Assembly (NCBI RefSeq): GCF_004152845.1
Contig: NZ_SEON01000007.1
Span: 124,001 to 188,000 of the forward strand
Reading direction: 5' to 3'
From: Sphingobium fuliginis
GTDB lineage: Bacteria > Pseudomonadota > Alphaproteobacteria > Sphingomonadales > Sphingomonadaceae
Length of the DNA: 64,000 nt
The stretch's first letter is position 1, and each line of letters opens with the position of its first letter. Positions 1 through 9,481 of this stretch are shown one piece after another. The notes under the pieces are model-generated. The model had not been told where the DNA came from and ran no database searches. It was given only the letters and a program-made list of their open reading frames with translations. Position numbers and translations under genes: made by a program.

Positions 1-2
1 GC

Positions 3-395
3 TTCACCGACGACCCGGCGGAGATATTGCTGGGTCTGGGCGCCAGCGCGATCAGCCAGTTCCCCGACCTCATCGTCCAGAACGAAAAGCAGGCCGGTCC
101 CTGGCGCGAACTGGCCGATGCGGGCCGATTATCCGCCACCCGCGGCACGCCGCGCACGCCGGAGGACCGCCGCCGCGGCCGCATCATCGAAGCCCTGCTC
201 TGCCAGGGCGAGGCGCATGTCGGCACCGCCCATCCCATGCCCGATTTCAGCCGCTTCGAGGAACTGGGCCTTGTCCGCGTCAGCGAGGGCCGGGTGGCGC
301 TGACGCGGGACGCGCTGCCCTATGCGCGCAGCATCGCCGCCTGCTTCGACGCCTGGCTGGAACCGGCGGAAAAGCGGTTCAGCCATGCGGTCTAG
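3..395 (+). CDS. hemN: Oxygen-independent coproporphyrinogen III oxidase, C-terminal part
   Basis: This is the end of a gene that enters from the left edge and reads in frame from base 3. The visible 130 residues match the C-terminal domain of HemN, a radical-SAM enzyme that decarboxylates coproporphyrinogen III in anaerobic heme synthesis. Recognisable pieces are GLGASAIS, the VQNEK segment and the winged-helix-like end with RSIAACFDAWL. The radical-SAM core with its CxxxCxxC cluster lies outside the window, so activity cannot be judged. The stop overlaps the start of the next small gene. Confidence 0.85.
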   Translation, partial: FTDDPAEILLGLGASAISQFPDLIVQNEKQAGPWRELADAGRLSATRGTPRTPEDRRRGRIIEALLCQGEAHVGTAHPMPDFSRFEELGLVRVSEGRVALTRDALPYARSIAACFDAWLEPAEKRFSHAV

Positions 396-597
396 CGCGC
401 TGGCCCTGCTGGCCGTCATCCCGCTGACGACAGTCCATGCGCCCGCCGCCGCCATGCCGAACCCCTGGTATTGCGGCTCCGCGCCGCCGGGCTGGACGCC
501 CCCCTGGCAGCGCAAGCCCGTCAATCCGGACGACAAGAACGCCCCCTGTCATGTCATCCCCTGCGACCGGAAGAAGATTCGCGAAACCCGCCAATAA
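385..597 (+). CDS. Small secreted protein, unknown function
   Basis: A 70-residue protein whose ATG lies inside the last codons of hemN (11-base overlap), suggesting translational coupling. Residues 1-23 look like a signal peptide: MRSS, then a hydrophobic run ending in APAAA. The mature part is short and rich in Pro and Trp (NPWYCGSAPPGW), with three Cys that could form a disulfide. I recognise no domain and propose no function. Reality as a gene rests on the signal peptide and the overlap. Confidence 0.6.
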   Translation: MRSSALALLAVIPLTTVHAPAAAMPNPWYCGSAPPGWTPPWQRKPVNPDDKNAPCHVIPCDRKKIRETRQ

Positions 598-608
598 AGC
601 GGATTCCA

Positions 609-630
609 TGCTCCCGCGAAGGCAGGAGCA
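609..630. repeat. Short inverted repeat between convergent genes
   Basis: TGCTCC at 609-614 is mirrored by GGAGCA at 625-630. It lies between the small secreted gene and the convergent luxR-type gene. It resembles the larger GTGCTCCTGC/GCAGGAGCAC repeat at 58482-58526, so it is probably a small member of a dispersed palindromic family. It may also help end transcription. Confidence 0.4.
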
Positions 631-671
631 CGGACCGCTCAATGGCAACCGCCAGCCAAAGCCGAACAAAT

Positions 672-1760
672 TCAGGCCAAAGCCAGCACGCTCGTCAGAA
701 TATAGCGCACCAGTTCCGCCTGCCCCCGCGCCCCCGTCTTGGCGTAGATCTTCTTCGAATAATTCCGCGCCGTCTCCACCGTCAGCCCCAAATCGGCGGC
801 CGCCTCGCTGATCGACATGCCCTGCGCGATGGCCCAGGCCAGCCGCGCCTCGCTGGGCGACAGGCCGAACAGGTCGACCAGCTGGTCGCACCGGTCCGCC
901 TGCGACCAGCGGTCCCCGCTGATATAGGCGATGGCGACGGGCGCCGACTGGGCGGACAGCGACCGGTCCTGGATCGGCCGCACCAGCATGTCCATCAACG
1001 GATCGCGGCTCAGGTTGATCGCCCTCGGCCGCGCATCCCGATCCGCCGCGAAGCTCTTGACCAAGGCGGTCAGTTCCCGGTCGACCGCCGGGGAAGCCGG
1101 CGTCAGCCGGTCATAACGCCCCCGGCGCAACAGCCGCGACCGCTGGAAAAGCTGCTCCAGATGCGGCGTCATGTCGACGATGCGGCACTGGGCGTCCAAC
1201 GTCAGCCAACCGAAATTGAGCCGGCCGAACGCCTCCGAATTGACCGAGGAACGGAACTTCTCCCGCTCGAACGCGACGAAGCTGCGCAGCGCGATCCGCA
1301 GATGCGGCACCAGCGCGGTCAGCAGCGCGCCGACGCCCGACCCCACTTCCCGCCCCCCCGCGCAGCTCAGCCAGGCGTCCATGCCGCTCGGCTCGGTGAC
1401 GCGGACCGAACGCATGTTGGTGATGCCCAGCGGCTCCAGAAACTCGGCGCGATAGCCTTGCTGCACCCTGTCGCCGGGGTCGAGCAGTTCGTCCAGCGTA
1501 TAGACCCGCGCCTCCCGCATCCGCCGGTAGGGCAATGGATCGCGCCCATATTTCTGGTTGAACAGCCGGTCGAGATGCAGCGGCGTCGGCGGCCCGGCAT
1601 AGAGTTCGACGATCCGCTCCTCATCCACCGGGCGGAAGGCCAGGCTGGCATAGGCGGCCCCCGACCGCGCGCGCAGCCTGTCGAGGAACCCGTGCCAAAG
1701 GGGTTGCTCGAACATACCCTCATGGAGAGCCGCCAATAATCCGCCGTCGTCCAGTCGCAT
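672..1760 (-). CDS. LuxR-family transcriptional regulator
   Basis: A 362-residue regulator. The last 65 or so residues form a LuxR/GerE helix-turn-helix: LSPSEARLAWAIAQGMSI, then EAAADLGLTVETARNYSKKI. The N-terminal 290 residues show no receiver, autoinducer or ATPase motif that I recognise, so the signal is unknown. It is divergent from cysD. A perfect 16-bp palindrome lies 16 bases before its ATG, a plausible autoregulatory or cysD-directed operator. Whether it controls sulfate assimilation is inference from position only. Confidence 0.8.
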   Translation of the reverse strand: MRLDDGGLLAALHEGMFEQPLWHGFLDRLRARSGAAYASLAFRPVDEERIVELYAGPPTPLHLDRLFNQKYGRDPLPYRRMREARVYTLDELLDPGDRVQQGYRAEFLEPLGITNMRSVRVTEPSGMDAWLSCAGGREVGSGVGALLTALVPHLRIALRSFVAFEREKFRSSVNSEAFGRLNFGWLTLDAQCRIVDMTPHLEQLFQRSRLLRRGRYDRLTPASPAVDRELTALVKSFAADRDARPRAINLSRDPLMDMLVRPIQDRSLSAQSAPVAIAYISGDRWSQADRCDQLVDLFGLSPSEARLAWAIAQGMSISEAAADLGLTVETARNYSKKIYAKTGARGQAELVRYILTSVLALA

Positions 1761-1775
1761 GGCTAATATGTATAT

Positions 1776-1791
1776 CCTCCCATATGGGAGG
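1776..1791. promoter_or_regulatory. Perfect 16-bp palindrome, possible operator
   Basis: CCTCCCATATGGGAGG is identical to its reverse complement. It sits in the 84-base gap between the divergent luxR-type gene (start 1760) and cysD (start 1845). Symmetry and position fit a dimeric regulator's operator. The GGGAGG half on the minus strand is about 15 bases from the luxR ATG, rather far for a ribosome binding site. Confidence 0.5.
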
Positions 1792-1844
1792 TCCAGAGCT
1801 TCGCCACTTCTGCCATCAGGCAGTCACGAAACAAGGCGGTGAAC

Positions 1845-2756
1845 ATGATCGATTCGAAAAGGCTGACGCATTTGGAGCGTCTGGAGGCGGAAAGCATCCA
1901 CATACTGCGCGAAGTGGTGGCGGAGGCCGAAAAGCCGGTGATGCTGTACAGCGTGGGCAAGGACTCGGCCGTGATGCTGCATCTGGCGCGCAAGGCCTTC
2001 TACCCCTCGCCGCCGCCCTTCCCGCTGCTGCACGTCGACACCACCTGGAAATTCAGGGCGATGTACGAGCTGCGCGACCGCATGGCGCGGGAATCGGGCA
2101 TGGAACTGCTCGTCTATCAAAATCCCGAAGCGCAGGAACGCGGCATCAACCCGTTCGACCACGGCCCGCTGCACACCGACATGTGGAAGACGGAGGGGCT
2201 GAAGCAGGCGCTCAACCTCTACGGCTTCGACGCGGCCTTCGGCGGCGCCCGCCGCGACGAGGAAAAGAGCCGGGCGAAGGAACGCATCTTCTCCTTCCGC
2301 ACCGCCTCGCACGGCTGGGACCCGAAGAACCAGCGGCCGGAACTGTGGAACCTCTACAACGCCCGCAAGAACAAGGGCGAGAGCATCCGCGTCTTCCCGA
2401 TCAGCAACTGGACCGAGCTGGACATCTGGCAATATATCCACCTGAACGACGTCCCCATCGTGCCGCTCTATTTCGCGGAGGAACGCCCGACGGTGGAGCG
2501 CGACGGCATGCTGCTGATGGTCGATGACGAGCGCTTCCCGCTGAAGCCGGGCGAGGAGCCGGTGATGCGCTCCATCCGCTTCCGCACGCTGGGCTGCTAT
2601 CCGCTGACCGGCGCGGTCGAGAGCGAGGCGAAGACCTTGCCGGAGGTCATCCAGGAAACGCTGCTCACCACCACATCGGAACGGCAGGGCCGCGCCATCG
2701 ACAAGGACGCAGGCGGCGCGGGCATGGAGAAGAAGAAGCAGGAAGGGTATTTTTGA
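1845..2756 (+). CDS. cysD: Sulfate adenylyltransferase subunit 2
   Basis: The small subunit of ATP sulfurylase, which makes adenosine 5'-phosphosulfate (APS) from sulfate and ATP with its GTPase partner CysN. The 303-residue protein has the PP-loop [10 protein letters not shown] near residue 40, [10 protein letters not shown], the [15 protein letters not shown] segment and the conserved end [19 protein letters not shown] chose ATG 1845 because AAGG at 1833-1836 is well spaced; GTG 1839 is an in-frame alternative. It heads a sulfate-activation operon with cysNC and a cysQ-like gene. Confidence 0.96.
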   Translation: MIDSKRLTHLERLEAESIHILREVVAEAEKPVMLYSVGKDSAVMLHLARKAFYPSPPPFPLLHVDTTWKFRAMYELRDRMARESGMELLVYQNPEAQERGINPFDHGPLHTDMWKTEGLKQALNLYGFDAAFGGARRDEEKSRAKERIFSFRTASHGWDPKNQRPELWNLYNARKNKGESIRVFPISNWTELDIWQYIHLNDVPIVPLYFAEERPTVERDGMLLMVDDERFPLKPGEEPVMRSIRFRTLGCYPLTGAVESEAKTLPEVIQETLLTTTSERQGRAIDKDAGGAGMEKKKQEGYF

Positions 2757-2773
2757 CGAGCCGCCACCCCAAG

Positions 2774-2879
2774 CCGTCATCCCAGCGAACGCTGGGATCT
2801 CAGGCCCCATGGCAGACCCTCTCGCAGACCGACCCTTCGACCCAGATCAACCAGATGCCAGCCTCCGCTGGCATGACGG
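2774..2879. repeat. Palindromic intergenic repeat between cysD and cysNC
   Basis: The element is bounded by CCGTCAT and ATGACGG and holds two hairpins: CCAGC-gaa-CGCTGG-like near 2781 and GCCAGC-ctcc-GCTGGC near 2866. The same GTCATCCC...GGGATGAC design recurs at 59743-59821, so it belongs to a dispersed family. It separates two co-directional genes and could modulate cysNC relative to cysD. An open frame runs through it into cysNC, but that N-terminal extension would be translated repeat. Confidence 0.65.
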
Positions 2880-2889
2880 GACAGATGAC

Positions 2890-4818
2890 ATGACCGACAC
2901 GCTCGACGAACCCATCTACAAGACCGACGCCCTCATCGCGGAGGACATCGACCAGTATCTGGAGGTGCACCAGCACAAGACGATGCTGCGCTTCATCACC
3001 TGCGGGTCGGTGGACGACGGCAAGTCGACGCTGATCGGCCGCCTGCTCTACGACAGCAAGATGATCTTCGAGGATCAGCTCGCCGCGCTGGAAGCGGACA
3101 GCAAGCGCGTCGGCACCCAGGGGCAGGAGATCGACTTCGCCCTCCTCGTCGACGGCCTCGCCGCCGAGCGCGAACAGGGCATCACCATCGACGTCGCCTA
3201 CCGCTTCTTCGCCACCGAAAAGCGCAAGTTCATCGTCGCCGACACGCCCGGCCATGAGCAGTACACCCGCAACATGGTGACCGGCGCGTCCACCGCCGAC
3301 CTTGCCGTCATCCTGATCGATGCGCGCAAGGGCGTGCTGACCCAGACCCGCCGCCACAGCTATCTGGCGCACCTCATTGGCATCAGGAACATCGTCCTCG
3401 CCATCAACAAGATGGATCTGGTCGATTACGATCAGGCGGTCTATGACGGCATCGTCAAGGATTATACCGATTTCGCCCATAGCATCGGCATCAAGGCCTT
3501 CACGGCCATGCCCATTTCCGGCTTCAAGGGCGACAATATCACCGGCCCGTCGGCAAACACCCCCTGGTACAAGGGGCCTGCGCTGATCGAGCATCTGGAA
3601 ACGGTCGAGGTCGATCAGGTCTCCGACCAGCTCAAGCCCTTCCGCATGGCGGTGCAGTGGGTCAACCGCCCCAATCTCGATTTCCGCGGCTTTTCCGGCC
3701 AGATCGCCACCGGCACGGTGCGCAAGGGCGACGCCATCCGCGTCCTGCCGTCGGGCAAGACCAGCACCGTCAGCCGCATCGTGACGCTGGATAGCGACCT
3801 TGACGAAGCGGTCGCCGGCCAGTCCGTCACGCTCTGCTTCACAGATGAGGTCGACTGCTCGCGCGGCGACGTGATCGCGGCGTCCGACAATCCGCCCCAG
3901 GCCGCCGACCAGTTCGAGGCGACCATCGTCTGGATGGCGGATGAGGAAATGCTGCCCGGCCGCCCCTATTGGCTCAAGATCGGCACGCAGACCGTCACCG
4001 CCACGATCCAGCAGCCCAAATATCAGGTCAACGTCAACACGATGGAGCATCTGGCGGCCAAGACGCTGGAGCTGAACGCCATCGGCGTCGCCAACCTGTC
4101 CACCGACCGCCAGATCGTGTTCGAACCCTATGAGACGAACCGCACAAGCCCCAACAAGGTGCTGGGCGGCTTCATCCTGATCGACAAGATCACCAACGCC
4201 ACCGTGGCGGCGGGGATGCTGCACTTCAGCCTGCGCCGGGCGCAGAACGTCCATTGGCAGGCGACCGACGTCACCCGCGAATTCCATGCGGGCCTCAAAA
4301 ACCAGAAGCCCGCCGTGCTGTGGTTCACCGGGCTTTCGGGGGCAGGCAAGTCGACCATCGCCAACCTTGTCGAAAAGAAGCTGGCGCGGATGAACCGCCA
4401 CACCTTCCTGCTCGACGGCGACAATGTGCGCCATGGGCTGAACAAGGATCTGGGCTTCACCGACGCCGACCGGGTGGAGAATATCCGCCGCGTGGGCGAG
4501 GTGGCGAAGCTCATGACCGATGCGGGCCTGATCGTCATCACCGCCTTCATCTCGCCCTTCCGGGCGGAACGAGAGATGGTGCGCCAGATGATGCAGCCGG
4601 GCGAGTTCATCGAAGTGCATATCGACACCCCCCTCGCCGATGCGGAGGCGCGCGACGTCAAGGGCCTCTACCGCAAGGCGCGGTCCGGCGAGCTCAAGAA
4701 TTTCACTGGCATCGACAGCCCCTATGAAGCGCCCGAAGATCCGGAAATCCGGATCGACACCACCGCCATGACCGCCGAAGAAGCGGCCGAAGCCATCATC
4801 GCGAGGCTGATCCCATGA
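2890..4818 (+). CDS. cysNC: Bifunctional sulfate adenylyltransferase subunit 1 / APS kinase
   Basis: A 642-residue fusion. The N-terminal part is the GTPase subunit of ATP sulfurylase, with P-loop GSVDDGKS (39-46), G3 [12 protein letters not shown] (about 118) and G4 NKMDLVD (about 173). The C-terminal 190 residues are APS kinase, with P-loop GLSGAGKST (about 481-489), which phosphorylates APS to PAPS. ATG 2890 is preferred because the longer open frame upstream runs through an intergenic repeat and the family motif begins soon after. The stop overlaps the next gene by four bases (ATGA), so the operon is coupled. Confidence 0.95.
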   Translation: MTDTLDEPIYKTDALIAEDIDQYLEVHQHKTMLRFITCGSVDDGKSTLIGRLLYDSKMIFEDQLAALEADSKRVGTQGQEIDFALLVDGLAAEREQGITIDVAYRFFATEKRKFIVADTPGHEQYTRNMVTGASTADLAVILIDARKGVLTQTRRHSYLAHLIGIRNIVLAINKMDLVDYDQAVYDGIVKDYTDFAHSIGIKAFTAMPISGFKGDNITGPSANTPWYKGPALIEHLETVEVDQVSDQLKPFRMAVQWVNRPNLDFRGFSGQIATGTVRKGDAIRVLPSGKTSTVSRIVTLDSDLDEAVAGQSVTLCFTDEVDCSRGDVIAASDNPPQAADQFEATIVWMADEEMLPGRPYWLKIGTQTVTATIQQPKYQVNVNTMEHLAAKTLELNAIGVANLSTDRQIVFEPYETNRTSPNKVLGGFILIDKITNATVAAGMLHFSLRRAQNVHWQATDVTREFHAGLKNQKPAVLWFTGLSGAGKSTIANLVEKKLARMNRHTFLLDGDNVRHGLNKDLGFTDADRVENIRRVGEVAKLMTDAGLIVITAFISPFRAEREMVRQMMQPGEFIEVHIDTPLADAEARDVKGLYRKARSGELKNFTGIDSPYEAPEDPEIRIDTTAMTAEEAAEAIIARLIP

Positions 4819-5570
4819 GCATGACCGACGCCGATCTCGCCGCCCATCTGGCCGACATTGCGGGGCGCCTGCTGCTCACGGTGCGCGACAGCGGCCTGTT
4901 CAGCGCCGGGGCGCTGGGCAAAGCGGGCGACCAGACCGCCAACCAGTTCCTGGTCCATGCCCTGCGCGAACAGCGTCCGGAGGACGGCCTGCTGTCGGAG
5001 GAGATGAAGTGCGACGGCTCCCGCCTCGGCAAGTCGCGCGTCTGGATCGTCGATCCGGTCGACGGCACGCGCGAATATGGGGAGGAACGCGCCGACTGGG
5101 CGGTGCATGTCGGCCTGTCGGTGGACGGCGGGGCGACGGTGGGCGCGGTGGCGCTGCCCGGCCTCGACGGCGGCATCGTGCTGCGCACCGACCAGCCGCA
5201 CACCATTCCGCCCGCACCGGAAAAGCTGCGCATGGTGATCAGCCGCACCCGCCCCGCCGCCGAAGCGGTCGCCGTCGCGGAAAGGCTGGACGCCGAACTC
5301 GTCCCCATGGGCAGCGCGGGCGCAAAGGCGATGGCGGTGATCCTGGGACAGGCCGACATCTATCTCCATTCGGGCGGCCAATATGAATGGGACAGCTGCG
5401 CCCCGGTCGCCGTCGCCCTCGCCCATGGCCTCCATTGCAGCCGCCTCGACGGATCGCCGCTCCTCTACAACCGGGAGGATGTCTATCTGCCGGACCTGCT
5501 CATCTGCCGGAAGGACCATGCGCGCCAGGTGCTGGACCTGATCGCCGATCTGGCCCCCACCGGCAACTGA
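4815..5570 (+). CDS. cysQ: 3'(2'),5'-bisphosphate nucleotidase, CysQ-like
   Basis: A 251-residue inositol-monophosphatase-family protein. Metal-binding motifs are visible: LLSEE near residue 57, DPVDGT at 80-85, and WDSCAPVAV near 195 in the position of the family WDxAA/GP motif. CysQ hydrolyses adenosine 3',5'-bisphosphate left over after PAPS use. Its coupling to cysNC supports that role over inositol phosphatase. The gene ends at a hairpin facing the convergent methyltransferase. Confidence 0.87.
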   Translation: MSMTDADLAAHLADIAGRLLLTVRDSGLFSAGALGKAGDQTANQFLVHALREQRPEDGLLSEEMKCDGSRLGKSRVWIVDPVDGTREYGEERADWAVHVGLSVDGGATVGAVALPGLDGGIVLRTDQPHTIPPAPEKLRMVISRTRPAAEAVAVAERLDAELVPMGSAGAKAMAVILGQADIYLHSGGQYEWDSCAPVAVALAHGLHCSRLDGSPLLYNREDVYLPDLLICRKDHARQVLDLIADLAPTGN

Positions 5571-5596
5571 AGTCCCCGCCGCAAAAGGACGAAATG

Positions 5597-5628
5597 GCGG
5601 GAGGGGGCCGGAATTCCCCCTCTCCCGC
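5597..5628. terminator. Probable bidirectional terminator
   Basis: An inverted repeat with arms GCGGGAGGGGG and CCCCCTCTCCCGC (two-base bulge) around CCGGAATT, lying between convergent cysQ and the methyltransferase gene. There is no clear T-run on either side. The call rests on stem strength and tail-to-tail placement. Confidence 0.5.
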
Positions 5629-5646
5629 AGGCGAGTGTCCCGCCCG

Positions 5647-6324
5647 TTATCCCCTGAACGGACGCGCCGCCCAGTAAAGATGACATGGCGGCACATTGCG
5701 CCATTCGAAACCCGTCTCGACCGTCTCGAACCGCCGCTCCAGCAGGGGCTGCACGGCCTTCCGCATCTGATAGGCGAGGAACCGTCCATCCGGCGCCAGC
5801 GCCCGCGCGCTCGCCTCCATCAGCCGCTCCGCCCGGTCCGGCGCCAGAGTGGAGAAGGGCAGGCCCGACAGGATGCAATCCGCCTCGTCCAGCCCATGAT
5901 CGGCCATGATGGCGCGCACGGCATCGGCGGAACCGGTAACGGCGATCAGCCGCCTGTCGGGCGTCGCCTCGCGCAGATGATCGATGAAGCCCGCGCTGGT
6001 GTCGATGGCCAGCAACCGCGCATGGCCCGGCAGCCGGTCCAGCAGGGCGCGGGTGAAAATGCCCGTGCCCGGCCCATATTCGACCACGCAATCCATCCGG
6101 CCCCAGTCGATGGGGGACAGCATGCGCTCGACCAGATAGCGCGAAGCGGGAAAGGCGGAGCCGACCGCCATCGGATTCCTGAAGAACTCCCGAAAGGCGA
6201 GAGCCAGATATTCCGGACCGCGGCCCTCGGCGGCGCCCCATGCGCCCCGCGCCACCCTGTCTTCGAACGATGTCGCCACGATTGCTTCACTCTCCCGTCC
6301 TGTGATGCCGCAATGCCCGCGCAT
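5647..6324 (-). CDS. Class I SAM-dependent methyltransferase, PmtA-like
   Basis: A 225-residue methyltransferase. SAM motif I is VVEYGPGTGIF (about 81-90). A LSGLPFSTL segment near 153 is typical of bacterial phospholipid N-methyltransferases, which make phosphatidylcholine precursors by methylating phosphatidylethanolamine at the membrane. REFFRNPMAVGSAFPAS near 45-61 also fits that family. A related rRNA adenine dimethylase is less likely. The start is uncertain: ATG 6324 is used, but GTG 6279 would give a start closer to the conserved region. Confidence 0.68.
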   Translation of the reverse strand: MRGHCGITGRESEAIVATSFEDRVARGAWGAAEGRGPEYLALAFREFFRNPMAVGSAFPASRYLVERMLSPIDWGRMDCVVEYGPGTGIFTRALLDRLPGHARLLAIDTSAGFIDHLREATPDRRLIAVTGSADAVRAIMADHGLDEADCILSGLPFSTLAPDRAERLMEASARALAPDGRFLAYQMRKAVQPLLERRFETVETGFEWRNVPPCHLYWAARPFRG

Positions 6325-6489
6325 CGAAGCTTGCCCGGAAAACCCATGGGATCGGAGGCGGGTTCCTCGAAAACCGCCTTACATGGATCAGGAACCGGCC
6401 GCCGCCCGGCGGAAGAAGGGTGACAGCGCGCACCATTGCGCTATCGCAGGGATCGACTTTAAGGACTCGGGCGTCATCGCCGGAAGGCA

Positions 6490-6789
6490 ATGGAGACAAT
6501 CGACATGCGGCAGGTGGACCCGATGAGCGTGGCGCTGGGCTATTGGAGCCTCGGTCTAGAGGCGGCGATGGTGATCGGCCTTCGCCTGCCCCGGCTGTTG
6601 GCCGGCAATCCGGCAGCGGCGCTGGAGGCGCAGAAGATGGTGGCGGAGAAGATCGAAGCCGCCGCCCTGCTGCAGTGGAAGGCGATGACCGGCGCGCTCG
6701 GCACGACGCCGCTTTCCGTCATGCACGCTTCCACCGCCCATTATCGCAAGGCCGTGGGCAAGAACCGCCGCCGCCTGACCCGTCGTTAG
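6490..6789 (+). CDS. Small helical protein, unknown (phasin-like?)
   Basis: A 99-residue protein with a good ribosome binding site (GGAAGGCA just before ATG 6490). It is mostly helical, with the amphipathic stretch AAALEAQKMVAEKIEAAALL and a basic tail KNRRRLTRR. The pattern resembles phasin-type polyhydroxyalkanoate granule proteins, but similarity is loose and no partner genes are near. It is convergent with pcaD. A membrane-associated stress protein is equally possible. Confidence 0.5.
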   Translation: METIDMRQVDPMSVALGYWSLGLEAAMVIGLRLPRLLAGNPAAALEAQKMVAEKIEAAALLQWKAMTGALGTTPLSVMHASTAHYRKAVGKNRRRLTRR

Positions 6790-6815
6790 GACCGACCCCT
6801 CGGTGAAGCAGGGCG

Positions 6816-6832
6816 CCGTCCACGCAGGACGG
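6816..6832. terminator. Possible terminator hairpin
   Basis: CCGTCC-acgca-GGACGG, a perfect 6-bp stem with a 5-base loop, lies in the 51-base gap between the convergent small gene and pcaD, the last gene of the cat/pca operon. There is no U-tract. Confidence 0.35.
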
Positions 6833-6840
6833 ACTTCGGC

Positions 6841-7626
6841 TCAGCCAAGAAACGCCGTCACCGCCTCTGCAAAGGCCTGGGGCTGCTCGACATTGGCGAG
6901 ATGCGCCGCCTCCAGCATCGTCAGCCGCGCCCCCGCTATCGACCGGCCCAGCGCCTCGCTGTGCGGCGGCGGGGTGGCCGGGTCCTTCGTGCCCCCGATC
7001 ACGAGCGTCGGCGCCTCGATCAGCGTCACCGTCCGCCGCATGTCCATGTCGCGGATCGCCGCGCAGCAGCCGGCATAGCCCTGCGGATCGGTCGCCTGCA
7101 GCATCGCGGCGACAGGCGCGATGGCGTCCCCGCCGCGCGCGGCGAAGGCCGCGGTGAACCAGCGCTCGACCGAAGCCTCCGCCAACGGCGCCATGCCCCG
7201 CTCGCGCACCAGCGCGATCCGCGCGTCCCAGGCGGCGGGCGGCCCCATGAAGCTCGACGTGTTGGCCAGCACCAGCCGCCGCAGCCTGCGCGGCTCCCTT
7301 ATGCCCAGCCATTGCCCGACCATCCCGCCCAGCGACAGGCCGCAAAAATCCACCGCGTCGATCCGCAAAGCATCGAGCAGCTCGATCGCGTCCCGCCCCA
7401 GCCGGTCGATGGAATAGCCGCCCGCCGGCGCATCCGACGCGCCATGGCCGCGCTGGTCGTAGCGCAGCACACGGAAGGCCCGCGTCCACGCCGCCATCTG
7501 CGGCGTCCACATCTCCAGCCCGGTGCCCAGCGAATTGGACAGCAGCAGGACGGGCGCATCCTCCGGTCCGTCCATCCGCCATGCGATGCGGCATCCGTCG
7601 CCGGTCGTGACGAACCGCTTCTCCAT
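6841..7626 (-). CDS. pcaD: 3-oxoadipate enol-lactonase
   Basis: A 261-residue alpha/beta hydrolase that opens 3-oxoadipate enol-lactone to 3-oxoadipate. Visible are LLLSNSLGT (oxyanion region), YDQRGHGASDAP, the nucleophile elbow GLSLGGMVGQ with catalytic Ser near residue 92, a late Asp in GGTKDPATPP and the His in EAAHLANVEQP. ATG 7626 overlaps the pcaF stop by one base, so I prefer it to the longer upstream start. It is the last gene of the cat/pca operon. Confidence 0.93.
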   Translation of the reverse strand: MEKRFVTTGDGCRIAWRMDGPEDAPVLLLSNSLGTGLEMWTPQMAAWTRAFRVLRYDQRGHGASDAPAGGYSIDRLGRDAIELLDALRIDAVDFCGLSLGGMVGQWLGIREPRRLRRLVLANTSSFMGPPAAWDARIALVRERGMAPLAEASVERWFTAAFAARGGDAIAPVAAMLQATDPQGYAGCCAAIRDMDMRRTVTLIEAPTLVIGGTKDPATPPPHSEALGRSIAGARLTMLEAAHLANVEQPQAFAEAVTAFLG

Positions 7627-8828
7627 CAGACCCACTCCACCGCCAGCGCCAGCCCCTGGCCGACGCCGATGCACAGCGTCGCTAGGCCAAGCCTGCCGCC
7701 CGTCCGTTCCAGACGATGCACCAGCGTCATCGCGATGCGCGCGCCCGACATGCCCAGCGGATGGCCCAGGGCGATCGCCCCGCCATGGGCGTTGACGCGC
7801 GGGTCGTCGTCGGCAAGGCCCAACCCCCGCAACACCGCCAGGCTCTGGCTGGCGAATGCCTCGTTCAGCTCGATGGCGTCGAACCGGTCGATGGACAGGC
7901 CCAGCCGCGCCATCAGCTTCCTCGTGGCCGGCACCGGCCCGATGCCCATGACGCGCGGCGGCACGCCGGCGCTCGCCATGCCCAGGATGCGGGCGCGGGG
8001 CGTCAGTCCATGGGTCTTCGCCGCCGCCTCGCTGGCGACGATCATCGCCGCCGCGCCGTCATTGACTCCCGATGCGTTGCCCGCCGTCACCGTGCCGTCC
8101 GGCCGCACCACCGGCTTCAGCGCCGCCAGCATCCCCATCGTCGTGTCCGGGCGGGGATGTTCGTCCGCGTCGACCATGGTTTCGCGACCCTTGCGGTCCG
8201 CGACGACGACCGGCACGATCTCCTCGGCGAAATAGCCCGATGCCTGCGCAGCGGCGGCCGCCTGCTGGCTGCGCAGGGCGAAGGCGTCCTGATCGGCGCG
8301 CGATATGCCGAAGTCGGCCGCCACATTCTCGCCCGTCTCAGGCATGGAATCGACGCCGTAGAGCGCCTTCATCCGGGGATTGACGAAGCGCCAGCCGATG
8401 GTGGTGTCATGGATCGCATTGCTGCGCGAATAGGCGCTCTCGGGCTTGGGCATGACGAAGGGGGCGCGGCTCATGCTCTCCACCCCGCCCGCGATCATCA
8501 GTTCGGCGTCGCCCGCGCGGATGGCCCGCGCGGCGGAGCCCACGGCGTCCAGTCCGGACGCGCAGAGCCGGTTGACGGTCGATCCGCCGACGCTGTCGGG
8601 CAACCCCGCGAGCAGCGCGGCCATGCGCGCGACATTGCGGTTGTCCTCCCCCGCCTGGTTGGCGCAGCCCAGGATCACGTCGTCGACGGCGGCGGGATCG
8701 ACGCCGCTCCGCCCGATCAGCGCGCGCAACGGGATGGCGGCGAGATCGTCGGCACGGACGCCCGCCAGGCTTCCGCCATAGCGGCCGATGGGGGTGCGCA
8801 CCGCATCGCAGAGGAAGGCCTCGCTCAT
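7626..8828 (-). CDS. pcaF: 3-oxoadipyl-CoA thiolase
   Basis: A 400-residue thiolase that cleaves 3-oxoadipyl-CoA into succinyl-CoA and acetyl-CoA, the final step of the beta-ketoadipate pathway. The acyl-carrying Cys is Cys89 in [11 protein letters not shown]. The catalytic His is in [16 protein letters not shown] and the second Cys in [11 protein letters not shown]. PcaF-specific features such as [16 protein letters not shown] and [15 protein letters not shown], plus its neighbours, separate it from acetoacetyl-CoA thiolase. It overlaps pcaJ by four bases and pcaD by one. Confidence 0.94.
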   Translation of the reverse strand: MSEAFLCDAVRTPIGRYGGSLAGVRADDLAAIPLRALIGRSGVDPAAVDDVILGCANQAGEDNRNVARMAALLAGLPDSVGGSTVNRLCASGLDAVGSAARAIRAGDAELMIAGGVESMSRAPFVMPKPESAYSRSNAIHDTTIGWRFVNPRMKALYGVDSMPETGENVAADFGISRADQDAFALRSQQAAAAAQASGYFAEEIVPVVVADRKGRETMVDADEHPRPDTTMGMLAALKPVVRPDGTVTAGNASGVNDGAAAMIVASEAAAKTHGLTPRARILGMASAGVPPRVMGIGPVPATRKLMARLGLSIDRFDAIELNEAFASQSLAVLRGLGLADDDPRVNAHGGAIALGHPLGMSGARIAMTLVHRLERTGGRLGLATLCIGVGQGLALAVEWV

Positions 8829-9481
8829 GCGGCGGCAGCCACGCCGGCGATGTCGATCGGCGCGCCGGTGCCCGCCGCGATCTCCTGCACGGTGACGCCC
8901 GGCGCCGTTTCGACCAGCCTCAGCCCGCCCGCCCTGCGGTCCACCGCGATCACGCCCAGATCGGTGACGATCAGGTCGACCACGCCCCTGCCGGTCAGCG
9001 GCAGGGTGCAGCGCTCCAATATCTTCGGGCTGCCGTCCTTCGACCTGTGGTCCATCACCACGACCACGCGCTTGACGCCCGCGACCAGGTCCATCGCGCC
9101 GCCCATGCCCTTCACCATCTTGCCGGGGATGGTCCAGTTGGCGAGGTCGCCGTTCGCCGCCACCTCCATCGCGCCCAGCACGGCCATGTCGATATGCCCG
9201 CCCCGGATCATCGCGAAACTGTCCGCGGAGGAGAAGAAGCTGCTGGTCGGCAGCGCGGTGATCGTCTGCTTGCCGGCGTTGATCAGGTCCGGGTCCGCCT
9301 CCCCCTCATGGGGAAAGGGGCCGATGCCCAGCATGCCGTTCTCGCTCTGCAGCGTGACGTTCACCCCTCGGGGCACATGGTTCGCCACCAGCGTCGGAAT
9401 GCCGATGCCCAGGTTCACATAATAACCGTCGCGCAGTTCCTTCGCGGCGCGGGCCGCCATCTCGTCGCGGGTCCAGGGCAT
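8825..9481 (-). CDS. pcaJ: 3-oxoadipate CoA-transferase subunit B
   Basis: The 218-residue beta subunit of the enzyme that moves CoA from succinyl-CoA to 3-oxoadipate. The catalytic Glu is Glu47 in SENGMLG, within the family signature. [10 protein letters not shown] near 25-34 and [12 protein letters not shown] are also typical. Its ATG shares one base with the pcaI stop and is preceded by GGGAGGGG, so both subunits are translationally linked. Confidence 0.92.
   Translation of the reverse strand: MPWTRDEMAARAAKELRDGYYVNLGIGIPTLVANHVPRGVNVTLQSENGMLGIGPFPHEGEADPDLINAGKQTITALPTSSFFSSADSFAMIRGGHIDMAVLGAMEVAANGDLANWTIPGKMVKGMGGAMDLVAGVKRVVVVMDHRSKDGSPKILERCTLPLTGRGVVDLIVTDLGVIAVDRRAGGLRLVETAPGVTVQEIAAGTGAPIDIAGVAAAA

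Noticed and set aside
2809..2889. N-terminal extension of CysNC
   Set aside because: The extra 27 residues come from the palindromic intergenic repeat, and the family N-terminus begins just after ATG 2890.
2800..4620. Long open frame opposite cysNC
   Set aside because: cysNC has all catalytic motifs. The opposite frame has low-complexity Asp/Gly/Arg-rich composition and no ribosome site.
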